Source of the DNA: an uncultured Bacteroidota bacterium
GTDB lineage: Bacteria > Bacteroidota > Bacteroidia > Chitinophagales > Chitinophagaceae
Length of the DNA stretch: 17,019 nucleotides
Assembly: GCA_903912405.1 (NCBI GenBank)
Contig: CAIWHF010000041.1
Location: forward strand, 1 to 17,019
Direction: 5' to 3'
Positions 9,080-15,999 of this stretch are shown in pieces (position 1 is the first letter of the stretch; each line of letters opens with the position of its first letter). The position numbers were made by a program, and so were the translations under genes. The notes under the pieces are model-generated. The model was not told the DNA's origin and made no database searches. It saw nothing but the letters and a program-made list of their open reading frames with translations.

Positions 9080-10348
9080 TTATCGAATCTTCAAGGTTAC
9101 AATACTTAAAATAGAAAGCATGATTGCTATAATCCAAAAACGAGTTACAATTTTACTTTCATGATAACCTAATTTTTGATAATGATGATGCAAAGGCGAC
9201 ATTAAAAAAATACGCTTCCCTTCTCCATATTTCTTTTTTGTTTTTTTGAAATACCATACCTGCAACATAACAGACAAATTCTCTACCAAGAAAATACCGC
9301 AGATAATTGGAATCAATAATTCTTTACGAACAATAATAGCTAAAGATGCTATGATACCGCCTAATGCTAAACTTCCTGTATCGCCCATAAACACTTGCGC
9401 AGGATATGCATTGTACCATAAAAACCCAATACAAGCACCTACAAAAGCACCCACAAAAATGGACAACTCGCCCAAATTTGGAATATGCATAATATTGAGA
9501 TAACTCGCGAATACATAGTTACCAGAAACGTAAGCAAATACGCCTAGACAAATACCCGCTACCGCAGAGACGCCCGTTGCCAAACCATCGATTCCATCTG
9601 TTATATTTGCCCCATTAGATACGGCAACAATAATAAAGGTTACAAATAATATATAAATCAACATTGTAGCTACAGACTGATAAGAACCAAAAACGCTTGC
9701 TATAGCTGCATAACTTAACTCATGTGTTTTTACGAATGGTATGGTAGTGGTAGCTGCTTTTACTCTAACATAGGTATGCACTTTATTATTTTCATCTACA
9801 CGATAATAAGGTGCCGACATAATTTTTTCTGTTGGATTAGCTACAATTTCCTTCCCTGGATTTACTTCTCTTGTAGTAATTACATTTTGATTGTAATACA
9901 TAGTAATTCCTACAATTGCACCTAATCCAATTTGGCCTAAAATTTTAAATCTTCCTGCTAATCCTTCTTTATTTTTCTTAAACACTTTTATGTAGTCATC
10001 AATAAAACCAACTACTCCACACCAAATAGTAGACACTACCATTAAAATAATATACACATTGGTTATTCGCGCAAATAATAAGGTTGGAATTAAAATAGCC
10101 GCAATTATAATTAAACCACCCATGGTAGGTGTCCCTTTTTTTTGTTGTTCTCCTTCCAATCCCAGTTCTCTGACCGTTTCTCCAATTTGTTTTTTCTGTA
10201 AAAATTTAATTAGTCGTTTACCAAATAACATGGATATAACTAAGGATAAAATTACAGCTAGAGAAGCTCTGAAGGTGATGTAATAAAAAACCCCTGTTCC
10301 CGTAAGGTTAAAGTGTTCTCTTAAGTAAGTAAATAAATAGTATAACAT
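9080..10348 (-). CDS. mraY: Phospho-N-acetylmuramoyl-pentapeptide transferase MraY
   Basis: MraY is the integral membrane enzyme that transfers phospho-MurNAc-pentapeptide from UDP to undecaprenyl phosphate, forming lipid I. Family motifs are intact: GTPTMGG (72-78), the catalytic-site aspartates in FIDDY (115-119), NITDGIDGLA (248-257), MGDTGS (321-326) and PLHHHYQ (385-391). About ten hydrophobic helices are visible. At 422 residues it is some 60 longer than E. coli MraY. The extra length is a polar stretch at about 155-212, between the GLGAIVGITMYY helix and the next hydrophobic segment. Enlarged MraY proteins are usual in Bacteroidota, so I take this as lineage-specific rather than a defect. 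It starts 4 bases after murE. Confidence 0.98.
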   Translation of the reverse strand: MLYYLFTYLREHFNLTGTGVFYYITFRASLAVILSLVISMLFGKRLIKFLQKKQIGETVRELGLEGEQQKKGTPTMGGLIIIAAILIPTLLFARITNVYIILMVVSTIWCGVVGFIDDYIKVFKKNKEGLAGRFKILGQIGLGAIVGITMYYNQNVITTREVNPGKEIVANPTEKIMSAPYYRVDENNKVHTYVRVKAATTTIPFVKTHELSYAAIASVFGSYQSVATMLIYILFVTFIIVAVSNGANITDGIDGLATGVSAVAGICLGVFAYVSGNYVFASYLNIMHIPNLGELSIFVGAFVGACIGFLWYNAYPAQVFMGDTGSLALGGIIASLAIIVRKELLIPIICGIFLVENLSVMLQVWYFKKTKKKYGEGKRIFLMSPLHHHYQKLGYHESKIVTRFWIIAIMLSILSIVTLKIR

Positions 10349-10352
10349 AGTT

Positions 10353-11819
10353 TTACTTTTCCAGTGTTTTAAAGAAGTCTACAATCATTTGAGCATCATC
10401 AAATGGATGTTTTGTGCCATTAATTTCTTGATAGGTTTCGTGCCCTTTCCCTGCTATTAGAATAATATCATTTGGCTTTGCTAACAAACATGCAGTTTGT
10501 ATTGCAGCCGCACGATCTTCTATGCGTATCGAGAACTTTTTCTTGCTAACGCTTATGCCTTCTTCCATTTGATCTAATATTGTTGAAAGATTTTCGAAAC
10601 GTGGATTATCAGAAGTAAGAATAACTTGATTGCTATACTTCACAGCCACCTCCGCCATTACGGGTCGTTTTTCAGCATCTCTATTACCACCACAACCAAC
10701 TACCGTAATTACATGTTGATCATCTCCTTTTAGTTGCTGGATAGTTGTAAGCACATTCAATAAAGCATCGGGTGTATGGGCATAATCTACAATAGCCAAC
10801 ACACGTTCTTTAGCAGACAAATAGGTTTCAAATCTTCCTTTAGCTCCTAATAAATTGCTTAAATGAGCAAGCACATTCATTTTATCTTGACCAAGATTTA
10901 TAGCAACACCAAAAACAGCTAATAAATTATAAGCATTGAATTTGCCTATCAATCTAAAATGCGTTTCAAATCCATCCATTAAAAGCACTAAACCAGTTAA
11001 ATTATTTTCAATAATTTTTGCTTTAAACGTTGCCGGCGCCAACAAACTATAAGTACATTTTAATGCTGCTGTATTTTGCAACATAACAGCACCTCGCTTA
11101 TCATCTATATTACTTATTGCAAAAGCTTCTTTAGGCAAATAGTCAAAAAGCAATTTCTTCACTCTTATATATTCATCAAACGTTCCATGATAATCTAAAT
11201 GATCGTGTGTTATGTTTGTAAACACTGCCCCACAAAAATGAATCCCAGCAATACGATGTTGATGAATAGCATGTGAGCTCACCTCCATAAACACATAGGC
11301 ACAGCCTGCCATTTTCATTTCATGCATCAACTGTTGAATAGCTAAAGCATTGGGCGTAGTATGTGTACTAGCCACAACCTTATCGCCAATATGATGTTGT
11401 ACGGTAGAAATCAAACCACATTTATACCCTAAGGAAGTAAATAAATTAAATAATAAAGTAGCTACTGTTGTTTTACCATTGGTACCGGTAATACCAACTA
11501 CTGTCATTGATTGAGAAGGGAAATTATAAAATGCGCTTGCAGCAATACCAAATGCATAATGCGTATCTGCAACTAATACATAACAAATTCCATCATTAAG
11601 CACTGCTGGCAATTGCGTAACTAAAATAGCCACTGCGCCATTTGATATTGCTTCCTCTATAAAAGAATGACTATCCACTTTTGTACCCTTCATGGCTACA
11701 AAGAGGGCGTTGCGATCACATTTTTTTGAATCCATAGCAATGGCTGCTATTTCAATATGTGCTTTGCCCAACACTTGAAGTGGAGTTACATTCAATAATA
11801 TGTCGCTTAGTAGCATCAT
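10353..11819 (-). CDS. murE: UDP-MurNAc-L-Ala-D-Glu--meso-2,6-diaminopimelate ligase MurE
   Basis: MurE is a cytoplasmic ATP-dependent ligase that adds the third stem-peptide residue. The ATP loop TGTNGKTT is at 111-118, TTP at 154-156, MEVSSHA at 178-184, NITHDHLDYHG at 202-212, GRFE at 328-331, DYAHTPD at 345-351 and GCGGNRD at 375-381. GKGHE lies near the C-terminus. The specificity motif DNPR (404-407) is the form found in meso-diaminopimelate ligases, whereas lysine enzymes differ at this site, so a DAP-type wall is predicted. The first two codons are both ATG (11819 and 11816) and either could be used. The outer one abuts the ftsI stop with no gap. The 488-residue length is normal. Confidence 0.98.
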   Translation of the reverse strand: MMLLSDILLNVTPLQVLGKAHIEIAAIAMDSKKCDRNALFVAMKGTKVDSHSFIEEAISNGAVAILVTQLPAVLNDGICYVLVADTHYAFGIAASAFYNFPSQSMTVVGITGTNGKTTVATLLFNLFTSLGYKCGLISTVQHHIGDKVVASTHTTPNALAIQQLMHEMKMAGCAYVFMEVSSHAIHQHRIAGIHFCGAVFTNITHDHLDYHGTFDEYIRVKKLLFDYLPKEAFAISNIDDKRGAVMLQNTAALKCTYSLLAPATFKAKIIENNLTGLVLLMDGFETHFRLIGKFNAYNLLAVFGVAINLGQDKMNVLAHLSNLLGAKGRFETYLSAKERVLAIVDYAHTPDALLNVLTTIQQLKGDDQHVITVVGCGGNRDAEKRPVMAEVAVKYSNQVILTSDNPRFENLSTILDQMEEGISVSKKKFSIRIEDRAAAIQTACLLAKPNDIILIAGKGHETYQEINGTKHPFDDAQMIVDFFKTLEK

Positions 11820-13910
11820 TTAATTTAAAGTAATTGTTACTTTTTGACCTTTTACAATTTTTTGTCCTGGCAAAATAGACTGTGTCACTTTTTGCCCCAC
11901 TCCTTTTACTTCTACTTTCAATCCACAAGCTTCTAATAATGCAATGGCTCTACTTAAATGCATGTTGCTTAAATCGGGCATGTTATTTGCATAAATAGGA
12001 ACACCCGCAGTTTTAGCACCAGTGCTACTTAGATCTTGCAATTGTGTCCAAGTAGCATTACTTGTATTAGCACTTTTGTATTTTAAGGCTTGCATTAATT
12101 TATTTACTTTCGATCCTTGTTGTGCAACTGCCACTACATTGCTGTAATTTACTTTTGCAAGACTATCTAATTGATGATGATTTTGACCAATTGAATTAGC
12201 GTAAATTTTATCCGCAATCATTCTAAATACAGGTGCAGCAATAGTGCCACCATAATATGCTCCAGAATGAGGCTTAGTTCGAATTACCACTGCTATAGTA
12301 TAGGTGGGATTATTAGCTGGGAAATACCCAACAAAAGAGCCTTGATAAACACCATCTGCATAACTAATACCTTTATCCGCAACTTGTGCTGTACCGGTTT
12401 TGCCAGCAATAGAATAAAATGGAGATTGTATATGCTTACCAGTTCCTGTTAATACCACTTCTTCTAATGCCTGCCTTGCTTGACGAATAGCATCTTTACT
12501 AGCTATTTGAGGCACCACTACTTCTGGCTCAAATACCTGAACATCTTTATCGAAAGAACGAATAGCATTTACTAAATAGGGTTTCATCATAGTACCATTA
12601 TTAGCTACTGCATTATAAATCATGCAGGTTCTCAAGGGTGCAATCATTACTTCATATCCCGTAGCCATCCATGGCAAAGAAGTAGCGCTCCACGATTTAT
12701 TTAGCGGCGTTTTTACTACTGGTCTTCTTTCTCCCAACAAATCAATGCCTGTCTTTTGATCTAATTGTAGTTTTTTTAGAAAATTAGTGTACGCCGTTGG
12801 ATTGGCAGCATAAAATTGATACGCTAATTTTGCCATTGCTACATTTGAAGAAAGTGCAAATGCTTGTTTTACCGACAATACACCTAATCCTAAGTGAGAG
12901 TCTTTCATCGTTCTATTACCGAAAGAAGCCGAGCCACCTTGAGCATTTACTTGATCGTCTACAGTTATATGCTTATCATTAAACAGCGAAAGCAAGGTCA
13001 TTAATTTGAACGTAGAACCCGGCTCTGTTGGAATTAATGCGTAATTAAAATCTTCCCAATAAGATCCATCTTTTTGCCGACCTAAATTTGCAATCGCTTT
13101 AATTTTACCTGTTTTCACTTCCATTACAATGCAAGTGCCATATAAACATTCGAATTTAGACACCTGACTTTCTAAGGCATGCTCTGCTATATCTTGTATA
13201 CTAACATCTAAAGTGGTTAACAAATCAAATCCATTTGTAGGCTCTAATTCAGAACCTTGAATGATCATCCATTGCCCGCCTGGCATTCTTTGTTTAACAC
13301 AATGTCCATTTTCTCCTTTTAACATAGAATCGTAGGTAGCTTCCAATCCAATTACTTGACTATTTTTTCTCCACAAACCAATAGTACGCAGTGCCATTAC
13401 ATTAAATGGATTGACCCGTTTGTTTTTTTGCTCTACAACTAATCCCCCTTTTCTACTGCCTAATTTCATAATAGGCAATTGCTTAATTAATTGATAATCG
13501 TAATAAGGTAAATTGTGCGCCAACTCATAATAACGTGCTGTATCATTAAATTCTGCTGTCAATTCGTTATAATATGCAGCCTTTGATTTATCTTTAAAGA
13601 TTGCAGCAAAAGACGAAGCTAGTGTATCTATGTACTTTGCAAAGGTGTCTTTTTTAATTACGGAGAAATCAATATGCAAATCAAACTGAGGAATTGTAGA
13701 GCATAATAAAACCCCATCTTCAGAGTAAATATTGCCTCTTTCAGAAAACAAGGTATCATTGCGCAAATTCATATTCCTAGCCATAGAGCGTAGTTTTGGG
13801 CCTTGAACCACTTGCACCCATGCTGCCTTCCCTATAATAAGAAGCGCAAATAGTAGTATACCTGTAAAAGATAAGTAAACTCTAAATCGTATGTCCTTTT
13901 TTACGCTCAA
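11820..13910 (-). CDS. ftsI: Septal transpeptidase FtsI (class B PBP) with a C-terminal PASTA domain
   Basis: FtsI (PBP3-type) cross-links septal peptidoglycan in the periplasm as the partner of FtsW. It has one N-terminal membrane anchor (about 12-33), a pedestal/dimerisation region containing the ERGNIYSEDG motif (57-66), and a penicillin-binding transpeptidase domain (about 255-570). The catalytic motifs are STFK (299-302, nucleophile S299), SSN (354-356) and KTGT (504-507). A Gln/Ser/Asn-rich linker (about 575-640) leads to a single PASTA domain (about 644-696, starting MPDLSNM and ending VTITLN). At 696 residues it is longer than E. coli FtsI (588), which has no PASTA domain. Position after rsmH and ftsL and before murE is standard. 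It abuts murE without a gap and lies 17 bases after ftsL. Confidence 0.97.
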   Translation of the reverse strand: MSVKKDIRFRVYLSFTGILLFALLIIGKAAWVQVVQGPKLRSMARNMNLRNDTLFSERGNIYSEDGVLLCSTIPQFDLHIDFSVIKKDTFAKYIDTLASSFAAIFKDKSKAAYYNELTAEFNDTARYYELAHNLPYYDYQLIKQLPIMKLGSRKGGLVVEQKNKRVNPFNVMALRTIGLWRKNSQVIGLEATYDSMLKGENGHCVKQRMPGGQWMIIQGSELEPTNGFDLLTTLDVSIQDIAEHALESQVSKFECLYGTCIVMEVKTGKIKAIANLGRQKDGSYWEDFNYALIPTEPGSTFKLMTLLSLFNDKHITVDDQVNAQGGSASFGNRTMKDSHLGLGVLSVKQAFALSSNVAMAKLAYQFYAANPTAYTNFLKKLQLDQKTGIDLLGERRPVVKTPLNKSWSATSLPWMATGYEVMIAPLRTCMIYNAVANNGTMMKPYLVNAIRSFDKDVQVFEPEVVVPQIASKDAIRQARQALEEVVLTGTGKHIQSPFYSIAGKTGTAQVADKGISYADGVYQGSFVGYFPANNPTYTIAVVIRTKPHSGAYYGGTIAAPVFRMIADKIYANSIGQNHHQLDSLAKVNYSNVVAVAQQGSKVNKLMQALKYKSANTSNATWTQLQDLSSTGAKTAGVPIYANNMPDLSNMHLSRAIALLEACGLKVEVKGVGQKVTQSILPGQKIVKGQKVTITLN

Positions 13911-13927
13911 TGTTGATGTATAATTTA

Positions 13928-14272
13928 TTAATTAGCTTCTTTCTGTACAGTATCTTTTTCAATAACATATGCCGGTTGCAATAAAGGTTTTAATCCTAAT
14001 CTCGATGAACGCTGAATGATATTTGTCTCAATCAATTCGCCCATCCATTTAGATTTTGCATCCATATAATGCCAACGCAATTCTTTAATTTCTTGATTTA
14101 ACTTATCAATTTTCTTTTGTCTGTCTATCGCCAATTGAGAACTATAAATGTATAATCCGGAAACCACGGCTAAAAAAATAATGAAGGGCATGTTTTTCAA
14201 TAGCCCTTGATGGGATACCTTTTCCAAAAAGGATCTCCAATCTTGATTATTATTTTGTTCTGCCGAAGCCAT
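13928..14272 (-). CDS. ftsL: FtsL-like cell division protein
   Basis: This small bitopic protein is expected to join FtsQ and a DivIC/FtsB-type partner in a complex that activates FtsW/FtsI. In 114 residues it shows a hydrophilic cytoplasmic N-terminus (1-27), one transmembrane segment (about 28-46), and a charged heptad-like stretch (about 48-85) that should form a periplasmic coiled coil. It ends with RLGLKPLLQPAYVIE (91-105), which resembles the end of FtsL proteins, where a LGM/LGL motif is followed by a proline-containing strand. Sequence conservation in this family is weak, so the name rests on topology, length and the position between rsmH and ftsI. It begins 5 bases after the rsmH stop. 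Confidence 0.88.
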   Translation of the reverse strand: MASAEQNNNQDWRSFLEKVSHQGLLKNMPFIIFLAVVSGLYIYSSQLAIDRQKKIDKLNQEIKELRWHYMDAKSKWMGELIETNIIQRSSRLGLKPLLQPAYVIEKDTVQKEAN

Positions 14273-14277
14273 ATTGT

Positions 14278-15189
14278 TTAAATTTTTTTTGCTATTCGTA
14301 ACTTTGCACTTCTAGATCTACTATTCCTCTTTTGCTCCGCTTCACTGGGCGCTGTTGCTTTTCCTAAAGGCTTCATTAAAATAGCTTTGCGCGTACCATA
14401 AATAGAATCACGCTCTTCTTCCCAAAAACCACATTTCATATACTGCTTTACAATTCTGTCTTCTAATGAATGAAAAGTAATAACACTTAATACACCCCCT
14501 GGCTTCAAACAATCCACACACTGCTCCAAGAACGTTCTTAATACCCCCATTTCATCGTTCACTTCTATTCTTAATGCTTGAAAAACTTGTGCCAAATATT
14601 TGTGCGGATTTCCCATTACAACAGAAGAAATAAGCGTCTTGAAATTTTCTATAGTATGTAATTTCACTTTAACTCTTCCTTCAACTATTACTTTTGCTAA
14701 TTGCTTCGAATTTCTAACTTCCCCATAGCGCTCAAACAACAAGTGCAATGCAGCTTCTGAATACGTAGTAACGATATGCTCTGCAGTAAGAGCAGTACGT
14801 TTATCCATCCTCATATCCATAGGCCCGTCAAAACGAATGGAGAACCCTCTTTCTGCAGTATCAAACTGAAATGAACTCACTCCTAAATCTGCTAAAATCC
14901 CATCTACCGCATCCACTTGATGGAATTTTAAAAATCGCTTTAAGAACTTAAAATTTGCAGATACAGCAATAAATCGCTCATCTTCTATTTTATTTACCCA
15001 TGCATCTTCGTCCTGATCAAAACTTATCAACTTGCCGTTTTCGGATAGTTGGGCAATTATTTCTCTACTATGACCACCACCACCAAAAGTTGCATCTACA
15101 TATACACCACCCTCTTTTATTTCCAATGCGGCAACCGCTTCTTTCAACATCACCGTTTCATGATAAAACACAGCATCTTGTTTTCCCAT
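14278..15189 (-). CDS. rsmH: 16S rRNA (cytosine-1402-N4)-methyltransferase RsmH (MraW)
   Basis: RsmH is an S-adenosylmethionine-dependent methyltransferase that makes N4-methylcytidine at position 1402 of 16S rRNA, in the ribosomal P site. Numbering from the ATG at 15189, the SAM-binding motif DATFGGGGHS is at 32-41. DLGVSSFQFD is at 101-110, followed by RGFSIRFDGPMDMRMD at 114-129. A C-terminal FHSLEDRIVK motif is also typical. The product is 303 residues, a normal length. An in-frame GTG one codon upstream (15192) would overlap the mraZ stop by one base. I prefer the ATG, which begins 2 bases after that stop. The gene is second in the operon, as in most dcw clusters. Confidence 0.97.
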   Translation of the reverse strand: MGKQDAVFYHETVMLKEAVAALEIKEGGVYVDATFGGGGHSREIIAQLSENGKLISFDQDEDAWVNKIEDERFIAVSANFKFLKRFLKFHQVDAVDGILADLGVSSFQFDTAERGFSIRFDGPMDMRMDKRTALTAEHIVTTYSEAALHLLFERYGEVRNSKQLAKVIVEGRVKVKLHTIENFKTLISSVVMGNPHKYLAQVFQALRIEVNDEMGVLRTFLEQCVDCLKPGGVLSVITFHSLEDRIVKQYMKCGFWEEERDSIYGTRKAILMKPLGKATAPSEAEQKRNSRSRSAKLRIAKKI

Positions 15190-15191
15190 CA

Positions 15192-15677
15192 CTATATATT
15201 TTCAAATGGATTGAAAAAATCAGCTCCAGCAACTGTTGCAGCCAAATCACTAAATCCAGCAGCATTTGCTTTGATATAATTATGATATGCTTCCTTATCC
15301 CACAATTCAATTTTATTACCTTGAGCAGAGAAGACCATATCTTTTTTAATGCCCGCAAATTCTTGTAAAGGTTTTGGCAATAAAAATCTGCCTGCAGCAT
15401 CTAACTCTACAATGGTAGCGCCATTAAGAAAAAGTCGCTTGAATTCTCTAACTTTCGGATTAAAATCATTGAGCTTATTTATTTGCTCCGACAATTTCGA
15501 CCAACTTTCAATCGTATAAACCGTTAAACAATTTTCAAAACCTCGATTTATGACAAAACTATCTTCTGCTCCTTCTGGCAATTGCTTACGAAAACCAGCT
15601 GGCACTAAAAAGCGATTTTTAGCATCAATCGATACTTCATATTCGCCCAAAAACCCTATAGAATTATTTACTTTCAT
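15192..15677 (-). CDS. mraZ: Division/cell wall cluster transcriptional repressor MraZ
   Basis: MraZ is an AbrB-fold DNA-binding protein that forms a ring-shaped oligomer and represses its own dcw operon in studied bacteria. The two tandem SpoVT/AbrB-like halves are visible, each with the signature: DAKNRFLVPAGFR (18-30) and DAAGRFLLPKPLQ (93-105). From the ATG at 15677 the protein is 161 residues, slightly longer than the usual 140-155 because of a C-terminal extension ending DFFNPFENI. The frame is open to a GTG at 15707, but that start would add ten unconserved residues and place the start inside the repeat array described upstream, so I chose 15677. It is the first gene of the operon and ends 2 bases before the rsmH ATG. 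Confidence 0.95.
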   Translation of the reverse strand: MKVNNSIGFLGEYEVSIDAKNRFLVPAGFRKQLPEGAEDSFVINRGFENCLTVYTIESWSKLSEQINKLNDFNPKVREFKRLFLNGATIVELDAAGRFLLPKPLQEFAGIKKDMVFSAQGNKIELWDKEAYHNYIKANAAGFSDLAATVAGADFFNPFENI

Positions 15678-15692
15678 ATTTCGATACAAAGA

Positions 15693-15727
15693 AACACCAA
15701 TTCCCACATTTTGACACTATTTCACAC
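15693..15727 (-). promoter_or_regulatory. Putative MraZ operator: four GTG repeats, 10-base spacing
   Basis: Read on the minus strand, the repeats GTGTG (15727), GTGTC (15717), GTGGG (15707) and GTGTT (15697) begin exactly 10 bases apart, each separated by five mostly A/T bases. A further GTGG begins at 15742, out of this phase. The array ends 15 bases before the mraZ ATG. Known MraZ operators are short G-rich direct repeats (TGGGN in E. coli, AAAGTG-type in mycoplasmas) with a 10-base period. The layout and location therefore support an autoregulatory site. The binding itself is inferred. Confidence 0.68.
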
Positions 15728-15764
15728 CTTGTATTTTTCCACAGTTTTTAAAATAGCTAATACA

Positions 15765-15777
15765 CAATACTGTATTG
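15765..15777. repeat. Perfect 13-base palindrome with 6-base arms
   Basis: CAATAC and GTATTG flank a single central base, making a perfect inverted repeat about 90 bases upstream of mraZ. It is too short and T-poor to be a terminator, so an operator is more likely. On the minus strand a TTG at 15794-15792 lies 17 bases before TACAGTATTG, a poor promoter match that would overlap this palindrome. Confidence 0.45.
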
Positions 15778-15831
15778 ACTTTAAAGGGATGCAATCACAT
15801 CTGTTAATAAGCCTATGGGGATTACTGTTTA

Positions 15832-15850
15832 TAAGTGTTAATAACTCTTA
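15832..15850. repeat. Imperfect 19-base palindrome with 9-base arms
   Basis: TAAGTGTTA (15832-15840) and TAACTCTTA (15842-15850) form an inverted repeat around one A, with eight of nine positions paired. It lies midway between the divergent genes. An operator for an unknown regulator is possible, but A/T-rich intergenic DNA also produces such patterns by chance. Confidence 0.35.
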
Positions 15851-15948
15851 ATCGCCTTCATTAACAAGCCTTTCAGTTCATTCGTTTGCCAAAAAACGGC
15901 TAACTTTTTGCCTTTGCCACTGCAAATAGCAGCTTTTGCTAGAATTAA

Positions 15949-15976
15949 CAAATCTATAGTTAGTAATACGAAGCAA
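15949..15976 (-). promoter_or_regulatory. Putative Bacteroidota-type promoter for the mraZ/dcw operon
   Basis: On the minus strand a TTG (15976-15974) is followed after 17 bases by TAGATTTG (15956-15949). This fits the Bacteroidota housekeeping sigma consensus, TTG with a spacer of about 17-23 bases and TAnnTTTG. If used, transcription would start near 15942 and leave a 5' leader of about 265 bases before mraZ. A second, closer promoter is possible, so this may not be the only start. Confidence 0.5.
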
Positions 15977-15981
15977 TTCAT

Positions 15982-15989
15982 TATTTTTG
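15982..15989 (+). promoter_or_regulatory. Putative -7 element of a bamD promoter
   Basis: TATTTTTG matches the Bacteroidota -7 consensus TAnnTTTG exactly and lies 10 bases before the bamD ATG. No good TTG is found 17-23 bases upstream; TTAG at 15960-15963 is the nearest. The implied leader would be only about five bases, so the real promoter may lie further upstream. The element faces away from the mraZ promoter at 15949-15976. Confidence 0.35.
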
Positions 15990-15999
15990 TTCACTTATT

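Larger units (their letters stand above)
15678..15999. promoter_or_regulatory. Divergent intergenic region between mraZ and bamD
   Basis: This 322-base stretch separates the minus-strand dcw operon from the plus-strand bamD-rpoZ genes. I see no convincing coding frame, RNA gene or terminator in it. It contains promoter-like elements for both directions near 15949-15989, two palindromes (15765-15777 and 15832-15850) and the GTG repeat array near mraZ. The octamer GTTAATAA occurs twice (15803-15810 and 15837-15844), and TTAACAAGCC at 15861-15870 nearly repeats TTAATAAGCC at 15804-15813. Confidence 0.8.

Noticed and set aside
15000..15400. Overlapping open frames of 76-122 codons on both strands at the rsmH-mraZ junction
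   Set aside because: They lie in other frames of two well-supported genes, have no recognisable motifs and show biased composition typical of shadow frames.
15678..15707. GTG-initiated longer form of MraZ
   Set aside because: The added ten residues are not like MraZ N-termini, and the start would fall inside the putative operator repeats; the ATG at 15677 gives a normal N-terminus.
15738..15746. DnaA-box-like TTTTCCACA-type sequence suggesting a replication origin
   Set aside because: Only one imperfect copy is present, with no cluster of boxes and no dnaA or other origin-linked gene nearby.
15887..15903. GCC-A/T-run-GGC hairpin as a terminator between the divergent genes
   Set aside because: The stem is only three to five base pairs, and no convergent transcript needs termination there.
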